Positions 33,854 through 43,234 of a DNA stretch of 64,000 nt are shown piece by piece. The DNA is from an uncultured Eubacteriales bacterium (GTDB lineage: Bacteria > Bacillota > Clostridia > Peptostreptococcales > Anaerovoracaceae). Location: assembly GCA_910583765.1 (NCBI GenBank), contig CAJTYS010000018.1:10816-74815 (forward strand), in the 5' to 3' direction. Made by a program: the position numbers and the translations under genes. Position 1 is the first letter of the stretch; every line of letters begins with the position of its first letter. The notes beneath the pieces are model-generated. The model worked only from the letters and a program-made list of their open reading frames with translations, was not told the origin of the DNA and searched no databases.

Positions 33854-33926
33854 TTTCCATGTGTTTTCATCAACATGCGGCAACGCTTTTGCTGCCATGG
33901 CATTTACAGAACCTTCCAACAGTCGA

Positions 33927-35153
33927 TTACCGCAAATGCTTTTCCAGCAGATCCATGAAGGTGTCCAGACCGTCCCGCTTGGGAAAGATGGCCCGAGCGG
34001 AGATGGCGTTACCGCCGCCTTTTCCATTGTAAATCGAGGCGTTTTCCTTCACCAGCTTGCCGCAGTCCGTGTTGCCATTGGAAAACAGCAGCAGCGTGTT
34101 GTCTTGAGGAGAAACGATCAAAAGGAGTTTCTCGATTTTTTCGATCAGGGGCCGCCCAATGTTCAGCAAGTCGTCTGTCTTCATATCGTCGAATTCATAG
34201 GTCAGGATCCGGGCGGGATCAGCAGAGACTCCTAAAGCCGCCAAATCCTTTTCAATAGCTTCAATGCGGCTGCGGATCACCGATTGACGCAGCAGGTGCA
34301 ATTCATTTTTCACAGCTTTGGCCCTGGCTTCCTGTTTGTCGATCTTATCTGTCAGATCGTCCATGCCCGCAGAAAAACGTTTACCCAGATTGGTCACCAG
34401 GTCGTGCTTGGCGTCATAGTCCAGCAGAGCCCGCTTTCCAGCTTCAAAATAAATGCGGAACATGCCTTTGTAGCGCTCTACTTTGTACAGCTTCACAAGT
34501 CCCACCTGCCCTGCGGTGGATGGATGGGTGCCGCAGCAGGCCACGCAGTCAGCGGCGTTTTCAACGCTTCCCACGCAGACGATGGAAATTTCCTCATCAA
34601 TGGCCAGAGCCTTTCGCAGAGGCATTTTTTCCGCCTCTTCCCTGGTTTCAAAGCGGCGCACGGTCACAGGCGCATTAGACCAGATGACTTCATTGGTACA
34701 CAGTTCGGCATGCTTTGCCATTTCCCAGGTGATTTCTGTGATCTCCGGCTTTTCTTCCAGAGAAATGTCAATGGTCATGTAATCCTGCCCCATGTGAAAG
34801 CCTCGGTTGATACCACCAAACTCCCTGAAACAAATTCCGGAAAGAATATGTTCTCCGCAGTGGCGCTGCATGTTGTCGAACCGGCGCTTCCAGTCAATGC
34901 GGCAGGCCACTTCCTGGCCCTCCTTGAGACTGGCGGCATCGGGCGCGGAAAGCCGGTGCCAGACCAGATCCTTTTCTTCAAATACCTCTATTACTTCCAG
35001 GCCGTTCATGGTGCCCAGGTCGCAGCTCTGCCCCCCGCCAGTAGGGAAAAAGACCGTCTGGTCCAAAAGGATCCGGTCCTCTGCGATAGAAAGGATTCGG
35101 GCAGAGCATTCCTGCTGATATACGTTTTGTTGGTACAATTTTATGGTGTTCAT
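33927..35153 (-). CDS. alaX: Alanyl-tRNA editing protein, AlaX long form with DHHA1 domain
   Basis: Trans-editing enzyme that hydrolyses mischarged Ser- or Gly-tRNA(Ala). The N-terminal half resembles the AlaRS editing domain. Zinc ligands are seen in RHCGEHILSG (near 97) and CCGTHPSTAGQVG (near 204). The C-terminus carries a DHHA1-like GKGGGNAISARA. At 408 residues this is the long AlaX-L type. The gene stands alone on the minus strand with GGGAG before the ATG. A 297-residue antisense frame over it is a codon-bias shadow. Confidence 0.9.
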   Translation of the reverse strand: MNTIKLYQQNVYQQECSARILSIAEDRILLDQTVFFPTGGGQSCDLGTMNGLEVIEVFEEKDLVWHRLSAPDAASLKEGQEVACRIDWKRRFDNMQRHCGEHILSGICFREFGGINRGFHMGQDYMTIDISLEEKPEITEITWEMAKHAELCTNEVIWSNAPVTVRRFETREEAEKMPLRKALAIDEEISIVCVGSVENAADCVACCGTHPSTAGQVGLVKLYKVERYKGMFRIYFEAGKRALLDYDAKHDLVTNLGKRFSAGMDDLTDKIDKQEARAKAVKNELHLLRQSVIRSRIEAIEKDLAALGVSADPARILTYEFDDMKTDDLLNIGRPLIEKIEKLLLIVSPQDNTLLLFSNGNTDCGKLVKENASIYNGKGGGNAISARAIFPKRDGLDTFMDLLEKHLR

Positions 35154-35360
35154 AACATCTCCCTTTCATTGTTCTAATTGATAGATCGTAGAGCGCGTCA
35201 AGTTTCATAAAATAATTGTAATATAAATTCGACAAAAAAGTCAATGTTAGGCTGTCCAAACAAATCAACTTGTTATATAATATGATAAATATGTACTAAT
35301 TTGCTATAGAATAAGTGCGGACTTCCCTTCATACAATTTACTATGGTTGGAGGTGGAGTT

Positions 35361-36143
35361 ATGAAAAAACGATTGACGCAGGCAGTCATTTGCGTGTGCA
35401 TGCTGGCGGTCATCGCTGCGTGCGTACCAGGATATGGGATCATCGCCAAGAGCGTAGCAAGCGTCATGGCTGGTGACGTGCTCTTGCTGGATCCAGGTCA
35501 CGGCGGCATGGACGGAGGCGCGGTCAGCAGCAGAGGCGTGTCGGAAAAGGATATCAACTTGGCCATTGCTGAAGAAGTGAAAGCCTTGGCCGAAGCCGCG
35601 GGCTGGAAGGTGATCATGACTAGGGAGACGGACAAGGCCTTGGGAGAAGGCACTGGCACCATCCGCAGTCAGAAGACCCAAGATCTGAAAGCTAGGCGAG
35701 AGCTGATCCAAGACACGAAGCCGCAGCTGGCCATCAGCATTCATCTCAACAGCTTTACCGCGGATCCTTCTGTCAGAGGGCTTCAGACCTTTTACCCTGG
35801 TTCAGGAGGAAACAAGGCGGTTTTAGAAAAGAGCAAGCTGCTGGCAGAACACCTGCAGGAAAAGACCATGGCGCGGATCCAAAGCGGCAAGGAGCGAGTG
35901 CCCCTGGCAAAAAACGATACCTTTCTTTTCAAAGAAGTATCGTGTCCCCTTGCTTTGATGGAATGCGGCTTTTTGTCGAATCCTCAAGAGGCGGATCTGC
36001 TGCAGAGCAGCGATTATCAGCAGAAATTAGCCCAGGGGATCTTTGACGGGATCACAGCTTTTACTGGAAAAACGCCTCACAAGGACATAGATTTGGTAGA
36101 CAGCGCAAAGGATTCGGGCTTAAAAGAAAAAAGCCAAGATTGA
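35361..36143 (+). CDS. N-acetylmuramoyl-L-alanine amidase (Amidase_3, CwlD-like)
   Basis: Zinc-dependent peptidoglycan amidase. A signal or anchor segment (QAVICVCMLAVIAACV) precedes the catalytic domain, which has LLDPGHGGMDGG (zinc histidine), INLAIAEEVK, SIHLNSF (zinc histidine) and LMECGFLSNPQEA (catalytic glutamate). The 260 residues match CwlD, which makes muramic lactam in the spore cortex, so a spore role is possible. No other sporulation gene is in the window to confirm it. The start at 35361 is preferred for its GGAGGTGG site. Confidence 0.88.
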   Translation: MKKRLTQAVICVCMLAVIAACVPGYGIIAKSVASVMAGDVLLLDPGHGGMDGGAVSSRGVSEKDINLAIAEEVKALAEAAGWKVIMTRETDKALGEGTGTIRSQKTQDLKARRELIQDTKPQLAISIHLNSFTADPSVRGLQTFYPGSGGNKAVLEKSKLLAEHLQEKTMARIQSGKERVPLAKNDTFLFKEVSCPLALMECGFLSNPQEADLLQSSDYQQKLAQGIFDGITAFTGKTPHKDIDLVDSAKDSGLKEKSQD

Positions 36144-36281
36144 CTTGCCGCACAGGAACATGATCTGCCTATTTTCGCCATATCAATAAAACTTGTCACT
36201 GAAAGAGAAGCGGCAAGGCCAGCTTCGTTTCATCATATCGAGAATAAAAGAAGCAGTTTCTTCACAGCAAGGAGGATAAAA

Positions 36282-37820
36282 ATGTTAAAGGAAAAAAATA
36301 TCTACAAAGATGAATTGCCCGTCAATGTGGTAGTGGCCAATATCGAAGAATACCCGATCCATTTTCACGATGACATGGAAGTGGTGTATGTTTTGGATGG
36401 GAGCGTGACCCTGCGAAATGGATATTATACGTATACGCTCAAGCAAGGCGATATTTTTATCCTCAATGATCGGGAGATGCACAGCTTTACCAGCACAGGC
36501 GAAAAGAACATGGTCATGATGCTCCAGCTGGACTTGAGTTATTTCTCCAAGTATTACGATAGTTTGAAAAACAATTTTTTTGTCACGGACATGGAAGATG
36601 ACAGCGATGAGAGCCTGGAAGTCCTTCGCAGCATCCTGGCCCGCATTATGATGGAAATTTTGCAGAAAGGGTATGGGTACGAGCATAAGGTCATTGAAAG
36701 CGCCCACAATCTGATCGCCTGCTTGATGTCAGATTTCCAGTATTTCGTCATGGAGGATGGGAAATTCGTCAACGAGGCAAAGAACAAAGGCAACAAGATC
36801 CTGGCAGGCCGGCTGAACCGGATCACTGATTATATGTACGACAACTATTCCCGCAAGCTGACTCTCAACGAAATCGCTGAACGGGAACACCTGAGCATCT
36901 ATTATTTGTCCCATGTGATCAAAGAAGCCACTGGGCTGAGCTTCCAGGACCTTCTCAGTTTCATCAGAGTGGAGGAATCGGAAAAGTTGCTGCTGGGCAC
37001 CAGCAAGAAGATCGGCGCCATTGCGGAAGAAACCGGCTTTTCCGCAGTGCGGTATTACATCAAACACTTTCAGACCTGGTACGGCATGCATCCATTGGAG
37101 TACCGCAAGCAGTTCACTGGAAAGATCAGCAGCAGGGAAACTTTGGCCCAGTACCAGCGGAGCACGCCTACTGAGATCGAGGAGGCCATCCGCCAGCAGG
37201 TAAAGGGCGTTTATACGGATTATATCAACAAACAGAAGGCAAGGCCCGTGATCGTGGATGTGAATATTTATGAGGATGATTATATGGGGCTGCGGACAAA
37301 GCGCAATGGGCTGCAGGAGCTGATGGAACGGGAAAACATGCTGCCTGTGGCTGGTCCTTACGAACTGCTGAAAAGCCTGGGGGAGACGGTCATCGCTTCG
37401 GGTCCTAACTACATGGTGACTACTGGTTCCAAATTTCCTGGTTCCCTGAACAACTTGAGCATCCTGGTCTACAATTTCAGTGAAGCAGTGGAGACGGATC
37501 TGAAAAACACCAGGAGCAAGGAAAGCACTTTAAACATTATCCGCAAATACGAGGAAGAGATCGAGTTTCTAGCTCGCTGCTCCGGACTTTCCGGAGAGTT
37601 TCGCATTTCCAGATACAAAACTTTTCGTCATAAAATTATTTCTGACTTGGAAGCGCAGATCCATCCACATAGCACTTACAGCAGGAGAGAAGAGCTGGTC
37701 AGTCAGTGGACCTCTCTTCCGGTCATTGAATTCGCGGAGTTCACCAGCTCTGACACCCTGAGTCTGCGTACCACGTTGAAAGGTTTCAGTGCAGAATTGT
37801 TGCTCATAGATCGGAAATGA
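36282..37820 (+). CDS. AraC-family regulator with cupin N-terminus and long C-terminal domain
   Basis: 512 residues. A cupin-like sensor (about 1-100, with PIHFHDDMEVVYVLDG) and linker lead to an AraC helix-turn-helix pair (about 185-285: LTLNEIAEREHLSIYYLSHVIK and IGAIAEETGFS...YYIKHF...G-MHPLEYR). The last 210 residues are extra. They contain TFRHKIISDLEAQIH and resemble the tail found on AraC regulators with a GH39-like or related C-terminal domain, but I cannot name it firmly. AAGGAGG precedes the ATG. The next gene, 120 bases later, is a plausible target. Confidence 0.82.
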   Translation: MLKEKNIYKDELPVNVVVANIEEYPIHFHDDMEVVYVLDGSVTLRNGYYTYTLKQGDIFILNDREMHSFTSTGEKNMVMMLQLDLSYFSKYYDSLKNNFFVTDMEDDSDESLEVLRSILARIMMEILQKGYGYEHKVIESAHNLIACLMSDFQYFVMEDGKFVNEAKNKGNKILAGRLNRITDYMYDNYSRKLTLNEIAEREHLSIYYLSHVIKEATGLSFQDLLSFIRVEESEKLLLGTSKKIGAIAEETGFSAVRYYIKHFQTWYGMHPLEYRKQFTGKISSRETLAQYQRSTPTEIEEAIRQQVKGVYTDYINKQKARPVIVDVNIYEDDYMGLRTKRNGLQELMERENMLPVAGPYELLKSLGETVIASGPNYMVTTGSKFPGSLNNLSILVYNFSEAVETDLKNTRSKESTLNIIRKYEEEIEFLARCSGLSGEFRISRYKTFRHKIISDLEAQIHPHSTYSRREELVSQWTSLPVIEFAEFTSSDTLSLRTTLKGFSAELLLIDRK

Positions 37821-37855
37821 CAGCAAGTTAGTATCATATTAGAGCAAAACCATAG

Positions 37856-37884
37856 TTGAAATTTTCAGATACCTTTGGTAACAT
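37856..37884 (+). promoter_or_regulatory. Sigma-A promoter of the saccharopine-dehydrogenase-like gene
   Basis: TTGAAA, 17 bases, TAACAT. The leader to the ATG is about 50 bases and holds a TTTGGAGG site. Confidence 0.6.
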
Positions 37885-37939
37885 TAAGACAACAAAAACG
37901 AATCACATAGAGTTAAAACATGTTTGGAGGTAAAAGAAG

Positions 37940-39223
37940 ATGAAATTACTTATTATTGGAGCCGGCGGCGTAGGAACATCAGCAGCTACAATCATCAAGA
38001 GAAGAGGCGCAGAAGCTGATTGGGCAGAAAAAGTAGTAGTTGCGGACTATGACGTGGCTCGTGCGGAAAAAGTAGCTAATGAAATCTGCGGCGGCGGAAA
38101 ATTCGTGCCAGCTCAGATCAACGCTATGGACGCTGACAGCATCAAAGCAGTCGTAAAAGAACACGGCATCACATTTGCCATGAACGCATGCGACCCAAGA
38201 ATGAACCAGACTATCTTCGACACTTGCCTGGAATGCAAGATCGGATATCTTGACTGTGCTATGACTCTGGGAACAGAACATCCTGAAAAGCCTTACGAAC
38301 TGACTAACATCAAACTGGGTGACTATCAGTTTGCGAAGCAGAAGGAATGGGAAGCTTCCGGAAACATCGCAGTATGCGGTTCTGGTGTTGAACCAGGAAT
38401 GGCTGACGTATTCGCAAAATACGCACAGAAGCACCTGTTTGACAAGATCGACAGAGTAGACGTAAGAGACGGCGACAACTATGGAAACACAGATTCCGAC
38501 TTTGGATTCTCCGTATGGACAACGATCGAAGAATGTCTGCAGCCGCCAGTAATCTGGGAAAAGAACGAAGAACATCCTGAAGGACACTGGTTCTGTACAG
38601 AACAGTTCTCTGAACCAGAAGTATTCAACTTCCCTGGCGGAATCGGCGACGTAGAAGTTGTAAACGTAGAGCACGAAGAAGTACTGTTAGTACCGAGAGA
38701 AATCGACTGCAACCGCGTAACATTCAAATACGGCGTACCGGCTGAATTCAGAAGAAAACTGTTAGTTCTCCACGAATATGGACTGGCTGACAAGAGAACG
38801 AAGATCAAGGTTGGAGACGCTGAAATCACTCCAAGAGACTTTGTCTGCAAAGTAATCCCTAGCCCAGTAGACGCGACTATGACTATGACAGGAAAAGGCT
38901 GCGCCGGCACATGGGTAACAGGATGGAAAGACGGAAAATACAGATCCATCTATCTGTATCAGGTTGCTGACAACCAGGATTGCATCCAGAAGTACACAAC
39001 GAACTCTGTAGTAGCACAGACTGCTGTAGGCCCAGTTATCATGATGGAACTCATCGCAAAAGGCATCTGGAGCGACGCAGGCGCATGGGGACCAGAACAC
39101 TTTGATCCAGATCCATTCGTAGAAAGACTGGCGAAGTATGAATTCCCGGCTGGAATCAGAGAAATGGATTCCGAATACGCAGACATGGTAAACGAACAGG
39201 CTATGCTGGATCTGCTGAAATAA
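37940..39223 (+). CDS. Saccharopine dehydrogenase-family oxidoreductase (carboxynorspermidine synthase-like)
   Basis: NAD(P)-dependent enzyme of 427 residues. The N-terminal Rossmann motif is LIIGAGGVGTSAA. It resembles carboxynorspermidine dehydrogenase in layout: YLDCAMT, GVEPGMADVFAKYAQKHLFD, GTWVTGWKDGK, and DPDPF near the end. The true substrate is unknown; polyamine or amino-acid metabolism is possible. Codon choice is strongly biased (AGA for Arg, GTA and GTT for Val, TTC, AAC), unlike its neighbours, which suggests very high expression. A strong terminator follows. It stands alone behind its own promoter. Confidence 0.8.
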   Translation: MKLLIIGAGGVGTSAATIIKRRGAEADWAEKVVVADYDVARAEKVANEICGGGKFVPAQINAMDADSIKAVVKEHGITFAMNACDPRMNQTIFDTCLECKIGYLDCAMTLGTEHPEKPYELTNIKLGDYQFAKQKEWEASGNIAVCGSGVEPGMADVFAKYAQKHLFDKIDRVDVRDGDNYGNTDSDFGFSVWTTIEECLQPPVIWEKNEEHPEGHWFCTEQFSEPEVFNFPGGIGDVEVVNVEHEEVLLVPREIDCNRVTFKYGVPAEFRRKLLVLHEYGLADKRTKIKVGDAEITPRDFVCKVIPSPVDATMTMTGKGCAGTWVTGWKDGKYRSIYLYQVADNQDCIQKYTTNSVVAQTAVGPVIMMELIAKGIWSDAGAWGPEHFDPDPFVERLAKYEFPAGIREMDSEYADMVNEQAMLDLLK

Positions 39224-39265
39224 GGCAAAAGATTTTTGCAATATCATGTGAATCATTAATAAAAA

Positions 39266-39312
39266 GAACTCACCCGCAAGCATTGCGCTTGCAGGTGGGT
39301 TCTTGATTTTTT
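39266..39312 (+). terminator. Strong Rho-independent terminator
   Basis: GAACTCACCCGCAAG pairs with CTTGCAGGTGGGTTC (one bulge), and CTTGATTTTTT follows. Confidence 0.88.
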
Positions 39313-39416
39313 GGTGGGAAGGCGAGGTGAATGAAGTAAGAAAAAAGGGGATGTTTATCGGGCTATTCCTGAATAAAGATAATAAGGAAAATTATAGAAA
39401 AAATGAATGTAAAGTA

Positions 39417-39445
39417 TTTACAAATCGGCTCTGATAATGTAAAAT
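39417..39445 (+). promoter_or_regulatory. Sigma-A promoter of the second Rpn-family gene
   Basis: TTTACA, 17 bases, TAAAAT. The spacing and -10 are the same as for the first Rpn gene at 5571-5599. Confidence 0.6.
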
Positions 39446-39486
39446 AATAGGAAACCGATATAAAATTTACAACAAGGAGGCAGGCA

Positions 39487-40458
39487 ATGGCACTCACACT
39501 AAAAAACGACGTGATATTCAAAGCGGTGTACGGAAGAGAAGACGAAGACTGCAAAGAAGCGCTGATCGGCATGCTGAACCTGATTTTGGATCGGAAAACC
39601 GACCCCATCAAATCCGTCACCTATCGGAACCCCTTCAACGTTCGGGAAACGGATTCCCAGAAAGAAGGAATCCTGGACATCAAGGCGGAGACGGACCGAG
39701 GCGAACTGCTAGACATCGAAATGCAGTTCGCGGAAGACGATGAAATCATCGAAAGAAACCTCTATTACCATTGCGGCATGGTGACGCAGGGATTGGCAGC
39801 GGGCGAGAAATATGGTAAACTGAAAAAAACCATCAGCATACTGTTGCTGAACTTCACCCGCTCGGAGAAAAGCGAGAAATTCCACACCCGCTTCATGCTC
39901 AAAGAGCCTGACACAGGAGAAATCCTGACAGAGCTATTCCAGATGCACTACATTGAACTGCCTAAAGTGAACCCGGAAGGCAAACCGGTCAGCGAGCTTA
40001 GCGACGTGGAGCAATTCCTGGAGTATTTGAAATACGCTGGCGAGCCTGGAAAAGAGGAATATGTGGAGGAGTTGAAGCGGCAGGGTGGAAAGGAGATCCA
40101 AATGACGGACACAATCATGCACAAGGTGACGGAAGACGAGCTCCTGAAGGAAAAAGCCATCGCCAGAGACAAGTTTCTCCACTGGCAAGCCAGCATCGAA
40201 CGGCAGCGGAAACGCCAGGAGGCGGAGAAGGCTGAGCTTCTTCAGCAATTGGAGAAAGTAGAGGCGGAAAAGTGTCAGTTGGAAAAAATGAATCAACATC
40301 TAAAAGTGACAAGCTTACACTTGGAAACGACTAGCAGCCAAACCAGTAGTCAATTAAAGCGTGCTATCCAAAGCATGGCCGCCGCTGGAATGAATGCGGC
40401 GCAAATCGCAGAAACGATCGGCATGCAGGAAGCGGAAGTGGAGCAATATCTCTCTTAA
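39487..40458 (+). CDS. Rpn-family recombination-promoting nuclease / PD-(D/E)XK transposase-like protein
   Basis: 323 residues. The nuclease fold has the start LKNDVIFKAVYG, then GILDIKAETD and LLDIEMQ, giving the D...ExQ set, and ERNLYYHCGMVTQGL. The C-terminal part is a long coiled coil (about 235-290, EAEKAELLQQLEKVEAEK) followed by a helix-turn-helix-like end (GMNAAQIAETIGMQEAEVEQYL). It differs clearly from the first Rpn-type protein, so the two are separate subfamilies. It has its own promoter and an AAGGAGG site. Biological role unknown. Confidence 0.82.
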   Translation: MALTLKNDVIFKAVYGREDEDCKEALIGMLNLILDRKTDPIKSVTYRNPFNVRETDSQKEGILDIKAETDRGELLDIEMQFAEDDEIIERNLYYHCGMVTQGLAAGEKYGKLKKTISILLLNFTRSEKSEKFHTRFMLKEPDTGEILTELFQMHYIELPKVNPEGKPVSELSDVEQFLEYLKYAGEPGKEEYVEELKRQGGKEIQMTDTIMHKVTEDELLKEKAIARDKFLHWQASIERQRKRQEAEKAELLQQLEKVEAEKCQLEKMNQHLKVTSLHLETTSSQTSSQLKRAIQSMAAAGMNAAQIAETIGMQEAEVEQYLS

Positions 40459-40536
40459 AGATCAGTAAAGCCATCTGTGAAATCCGCATAGCTTTCAGGC
40501 CAGCCGCATAGACTGGAAAGAGAGAAAGGCGGCTTT

Positions 40537-41058
40537 ATGAGACAGAGAGCAGCGGCAGGGCTTTTGCTGATTTTGGCGATCATCACCTTCTACAATATGA
40601 CCATATGGCAGAAGTCTTCATCTATCCGAGAACACCCACCAGTAAAAGGCGCAGCAGGCGCACAGTTTTATTATCATGAAGACATCAATCCCTTTTACCC
40701 CGATCTTGCGCCTTACGGCAAAACAAAGAAGGGATACATAACAGGAAACTGCACCTGGTATGCCTGGGGCAGGGCATGCGAAATAGCGGACAGGCAGCTT
40801 CCTCATATGTTTATTGGAAACGCAGGTACTTGGTGGGACCAGAATAGGAAGCGAGGATGGTATCCTTATGGACAGGAACCAAGGCGAGGGGCTATCGCTT
40901 GTTATGCCACTCATGTGGCCATTGTGGAGCAGGCAGAGCCTTTGATCGTTTCAGAGTCAGGCTGGAAGGTGGCAAAGAAAAAAGAAGAGATCCATTTTAA
41001 CTGCGGCACCCCATGGAACAAAGAGGAAGAAATCGTAGGATACATATACATCATTTGA
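40537..41058 (+). CDS. Membrane-anchored CHAP-domain protein
   Basis: 173 residues. The N-terminal hydrophobic segment (AGLLLILAIITFYNMTIW) acts as an anchor or uncleaved signal. The CHAP peptidase core has GNCTWYAWGRA with the catalytic cysteine (near 70) and ATHVAIVE with the histidine (near 127). CHAP enzymes cut peptidoglycan peptide bonds. AAAGGCGG precedes the ATG. It stands alone after the Rpn gene. Confidence 0.83.
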   Translation: MRQRAAAGLLLILAIITFYNMTIWQKSSSIREHPPVKGAAGAQFYYHEDINPFYPDLAPYGKTKKGYITGNCTWYAWGRACEIADRQLPHMFIGNAGTWWDQNRKRGWYPYGQEPRRGAIACYATHVAIVEQAEPLIVSESGWKVAKKKEEIHFNCGTPWNKEEEIVGYIYII

Positions 41059-41220
41059 ATATTTTTCACTAGAAATGTGATCTTACTTTCCTGAACGCAC
41101 TATGACTCCACGCTTCGTAGATTGCGCTCCTTCGGTCTAAATGATATCCTTTTAACCATAGAGACGACATGTTTGTGATAGACACAGTTGTTCAAAGAAA
41201 GGATATAAGGAGGAGCACCT

Positions 41221-41892
41221 ATGAAAGTAACAGTATTTAACGGAAGTCCTGCTGGCGCGAACAGCGCCACCAATGTGATTGCGGAAGCATTTTTGAAAGG
41301 TGCGTCCCAGACCGGAGCGCAAACGGAAAACATTTATTTGAAAGACTATGACATCATCCAGTGTCAGGGCTGTTTTGCCTGCTGGTTTCAAACGCCTGGA
41401 ACATGCGCATTGTCAGATGACATGAAAGATCTGTTGGTCCGCTATAACCAATCGGATATTGTATGTCTAGCCACGCCAGTGTATACTTGGAACATGACTG
41501 CGCTGCTAAAGAATTTCGTGGATCGCCTTGCACCCTTGAAATGTCCCCATATCATAGAGAAACAGGGAAATTTCGATCTTGAAGACAGCCAGGCTAAAAC
41601 GCAGAAATTCGTTATTTTGTCCAATTGCGGTTTCCCGGGAGAAAACAATTTTGAAGTGATGAAGGCTGCTGTCGCCTGCTGTGATCCATGTCTTGCAATT
41701 TATCGAAACTGTGGGAAACTGCTGAAAAGCAAAAATCCTTCCATTTTGAAAGTGGTTCAGGATTGGCTGAAAAGTGTGGAACAGGCGGGGCGAGAAATGG
41801 TGTTAGAGGGGAAGGTTTCCAAGGACACGGAGAGTGCTTTGCGTGCGCCGCTGATGTCAGTCGCAGACTACGTGGCGTTTCTCGGAATGTAG
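41221..41892 (+). CDS. NAD(P)H-dependent FMN reductase-family flavoprotein
   Basis: Flavodoxin-fold oxidoreductase of 223 residues. VFNGSPAGANSATNVIAEAF is the FMN phosphate-binding start. CQGCFACWFQTPGTC supplies cysteines near 45-60, and PVYTWNMTALLKNFVDRL is a family-typical segment. These proteins reduce flavin or small substrates; partner and substrate are unknown. AAGGAGG precedes the ATG. The GNAT gene follows 25 bases later, suggesting cotranscription. Confidence 0.85.
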   Translation: MKVTVFNGSPAGANSATNVIAEAFLKGASQTGAQTENIYLKDYDIIQCQGCFACWFQTPGTCALSDDMKDLLVRYNQSDIVCLATPVYTWNMTALLKNFVDRLAPLKCPHIIEKQGNFDLEDSQAKTQKFVILSNCGFPGENNFEVMKAAVACCDPCLAIYRNCGKLLKSKNPSILKVVQDWLKSVEQAGREMVLEGKVSKDTESALRAPLMSVADYVAFLGM

Positions 41893-41917
41893 CTTTGGAA
41901 GGCTGGGAGGAACACAT

Positions 41918-42364
41918 ATGGAAATCAAGGAAGTCACGGAAAGAACGCCAGTACTGATTGAGCGATTGTTAGAAGTCTGGGAAGGCTCGGTAAAGGCCAC
42001 GCATCTATTTTTGTCAGATCGTGAAATAGAACAGATCAAGCATTATGTTCCCCAGGCATTGGAGGAAATCCCCAATTTGATTATTGCGGCGGAGGAAAGT
42101 GGGCTGCCAGTGGCTTTTATGGGCATTGAGGGACAGAAGCTGGAGATGCTGTTCATCGCACCTGAGGAGAGGGGAAAAGGCTATGGAAAAAGGCTGCTCC
42201 AATACGGGATCGAAAACCATGACATCCGTGAGCTGGCGGTCAATGAGCAGAATCCACAGGCAAAGGACTTTTATGAACACATGGGTTTTCAGGTCTATAA
42301 AAGAACCGAACAAGATGAGCAGGGTGGATTCTATCCGCTGTTATATATGCGGTTGAATGGATAA
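41918..42364 (+). CDS. GNAT-family N-acetyltransferase
   Basis: 148 residues with the acetyl-CoA loop FIAPEERGKGYGKRLLQYG (near 85-103) and a C-terminal YEHMGFQVYKR. GNAT family members acetylate small molecules or proteins; the substrate is unknown. GGGAGG precedes the ATG, and a terminator follows. Confidence 0.87.
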   Translation: MEIKEVTERTPVLIERLLEVWEGSVKATHLFLSDREIEQIKHYVPQALEEIPNLIIAAEESGLPVAFMGIEGQKLEMLFIAPEERGKGYGKRLLQYGIENHDIRELAVNEQNPQAKDFYEHMGFQVYKRTEQDEQGGFYPLLYMRLNG

Positions 42365-42374
42365 ATGCTGATCT

Positions 42375-42417
42375 GGGGCGAGGTGATTTTCAGTTGTTTT
42401 TTCACCTGCCCCTTTTT
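42375..42417 (+). terminator. Terminator after the GNAT gene
   Basis: GGGGCGAGGTGA pairs with TCACCTGCCCC (one mismatch), followed by TTTTTA. Confidence 0.75.
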
Positions 42418-42456
42418 AGCTGCCAATGATTGTCTGGTTTTCGTATGCGGATGCCG

Positions 42457-43065
42457 TCAGTTTCCCAGCCATGCGGTCAGTTCGCTGTCATCCGGACTGC
42501 TTGCCCGTAGCCCGTCTTTGATAGCTGCACCAGGCTCGGCCTGTTTTATACTTTCCACTGCCTGGGAAATTCCGCTGCCGCCAGAGGTGCAGAAAGGCAT
42601 GACGGTTTTGCCGGATAAATCGTAAGTGTCAAGAAAAGTGTCAATAATCCGTGGCGTGGTTCCCCACCAAATAGGAAAGCCAAGATATAGCGTGTCATAT
42701 GCGGCTATGTCGATTGCGTCGCTGCCTATGGTTGGGCGTACGGATGCATCGTTCATTTCCTTGTTGGCACGGCAATCGTCATTGTTATAGTCCAGATCTT
42801 CATCCGTGTAAGGCTTTTCTGGAACGATTTCATACAGCTCCGCGCCTGTGAGATCCGCTATTTTTTCGGCAACAGCTTTCGTGTGGCCGGTGCAGGAAAA
42901 GTAGACCACTAAGCTTTTGGAGCCAGCATTTGGGGAATCAGATCCCTGGCTGGCGGCTTTCGTTTCTTGACTTGCGGTTTCCTTTTCAGCGCTGCCACTG
43001 CTGCCGCACGCTGCTAAAGACAGCAGCATAGCGAAGATCACCAGCAAAGAAAATATTTTTTTCAT
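42457..43065 (-). CDS. Flavodoxin-like lipoprotein
   Basis: Predicted exported, lipid-anchored flavodoxin of 202 residues. A lipoprotein signal (KKIFSLLVIFAMLLSLAAC, with lipobox LAAC) is followed by a Ser/Glu-rich spacer, then the flavodoxin domain with LVVYFSCTGHTKAVAE and LGFPIWWGTTPRI. Such proteins may carry electrons outside the membrane. AAAGGAG lies 9 bases before the ATG at 43065; a longer frame is not supported. Confidence 0.85.
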   Translation of the reverse strand: MKKIFSLLVIFAMLLSLAACGSSGSAEKETASQETKAASQGSDSPNAGSKSLVVYFSCTGHTKAVAEKIADLTGAELYEIVPEKPYTDEDLDYNNDDCRANKEMNDASVRPTIGSDAIDIAAYDTLYLGFPIWWGTTPRIIDTFLDTYDLSGKTVMPFCTSGGSGISQAVESIKQAEPGAAIKDGLRASSPDDSELTAWLGN

Positions 43066-43234
43066 GTCAAAAACTCCTTTCAAAATTTTTCTGGTTGCGT
43101 AGTATCGTACAAGGGCGTTCCCTGATGGAACAGGTTTATTATATAGCGGCTTTTGGTCTGTGTCTAATGCTTCTGTTTTATGATTCCATATGCCTTTTGG
43201 GTATGGTGCGATTCTGCGTTCTGATCCATTCTGG

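Noticed and set aside
34284..35177. 297-residue plus-strand open frame opposite alaX
   Set aside because: It is antisense to a clear AlaX protein with zinc-site motifs.
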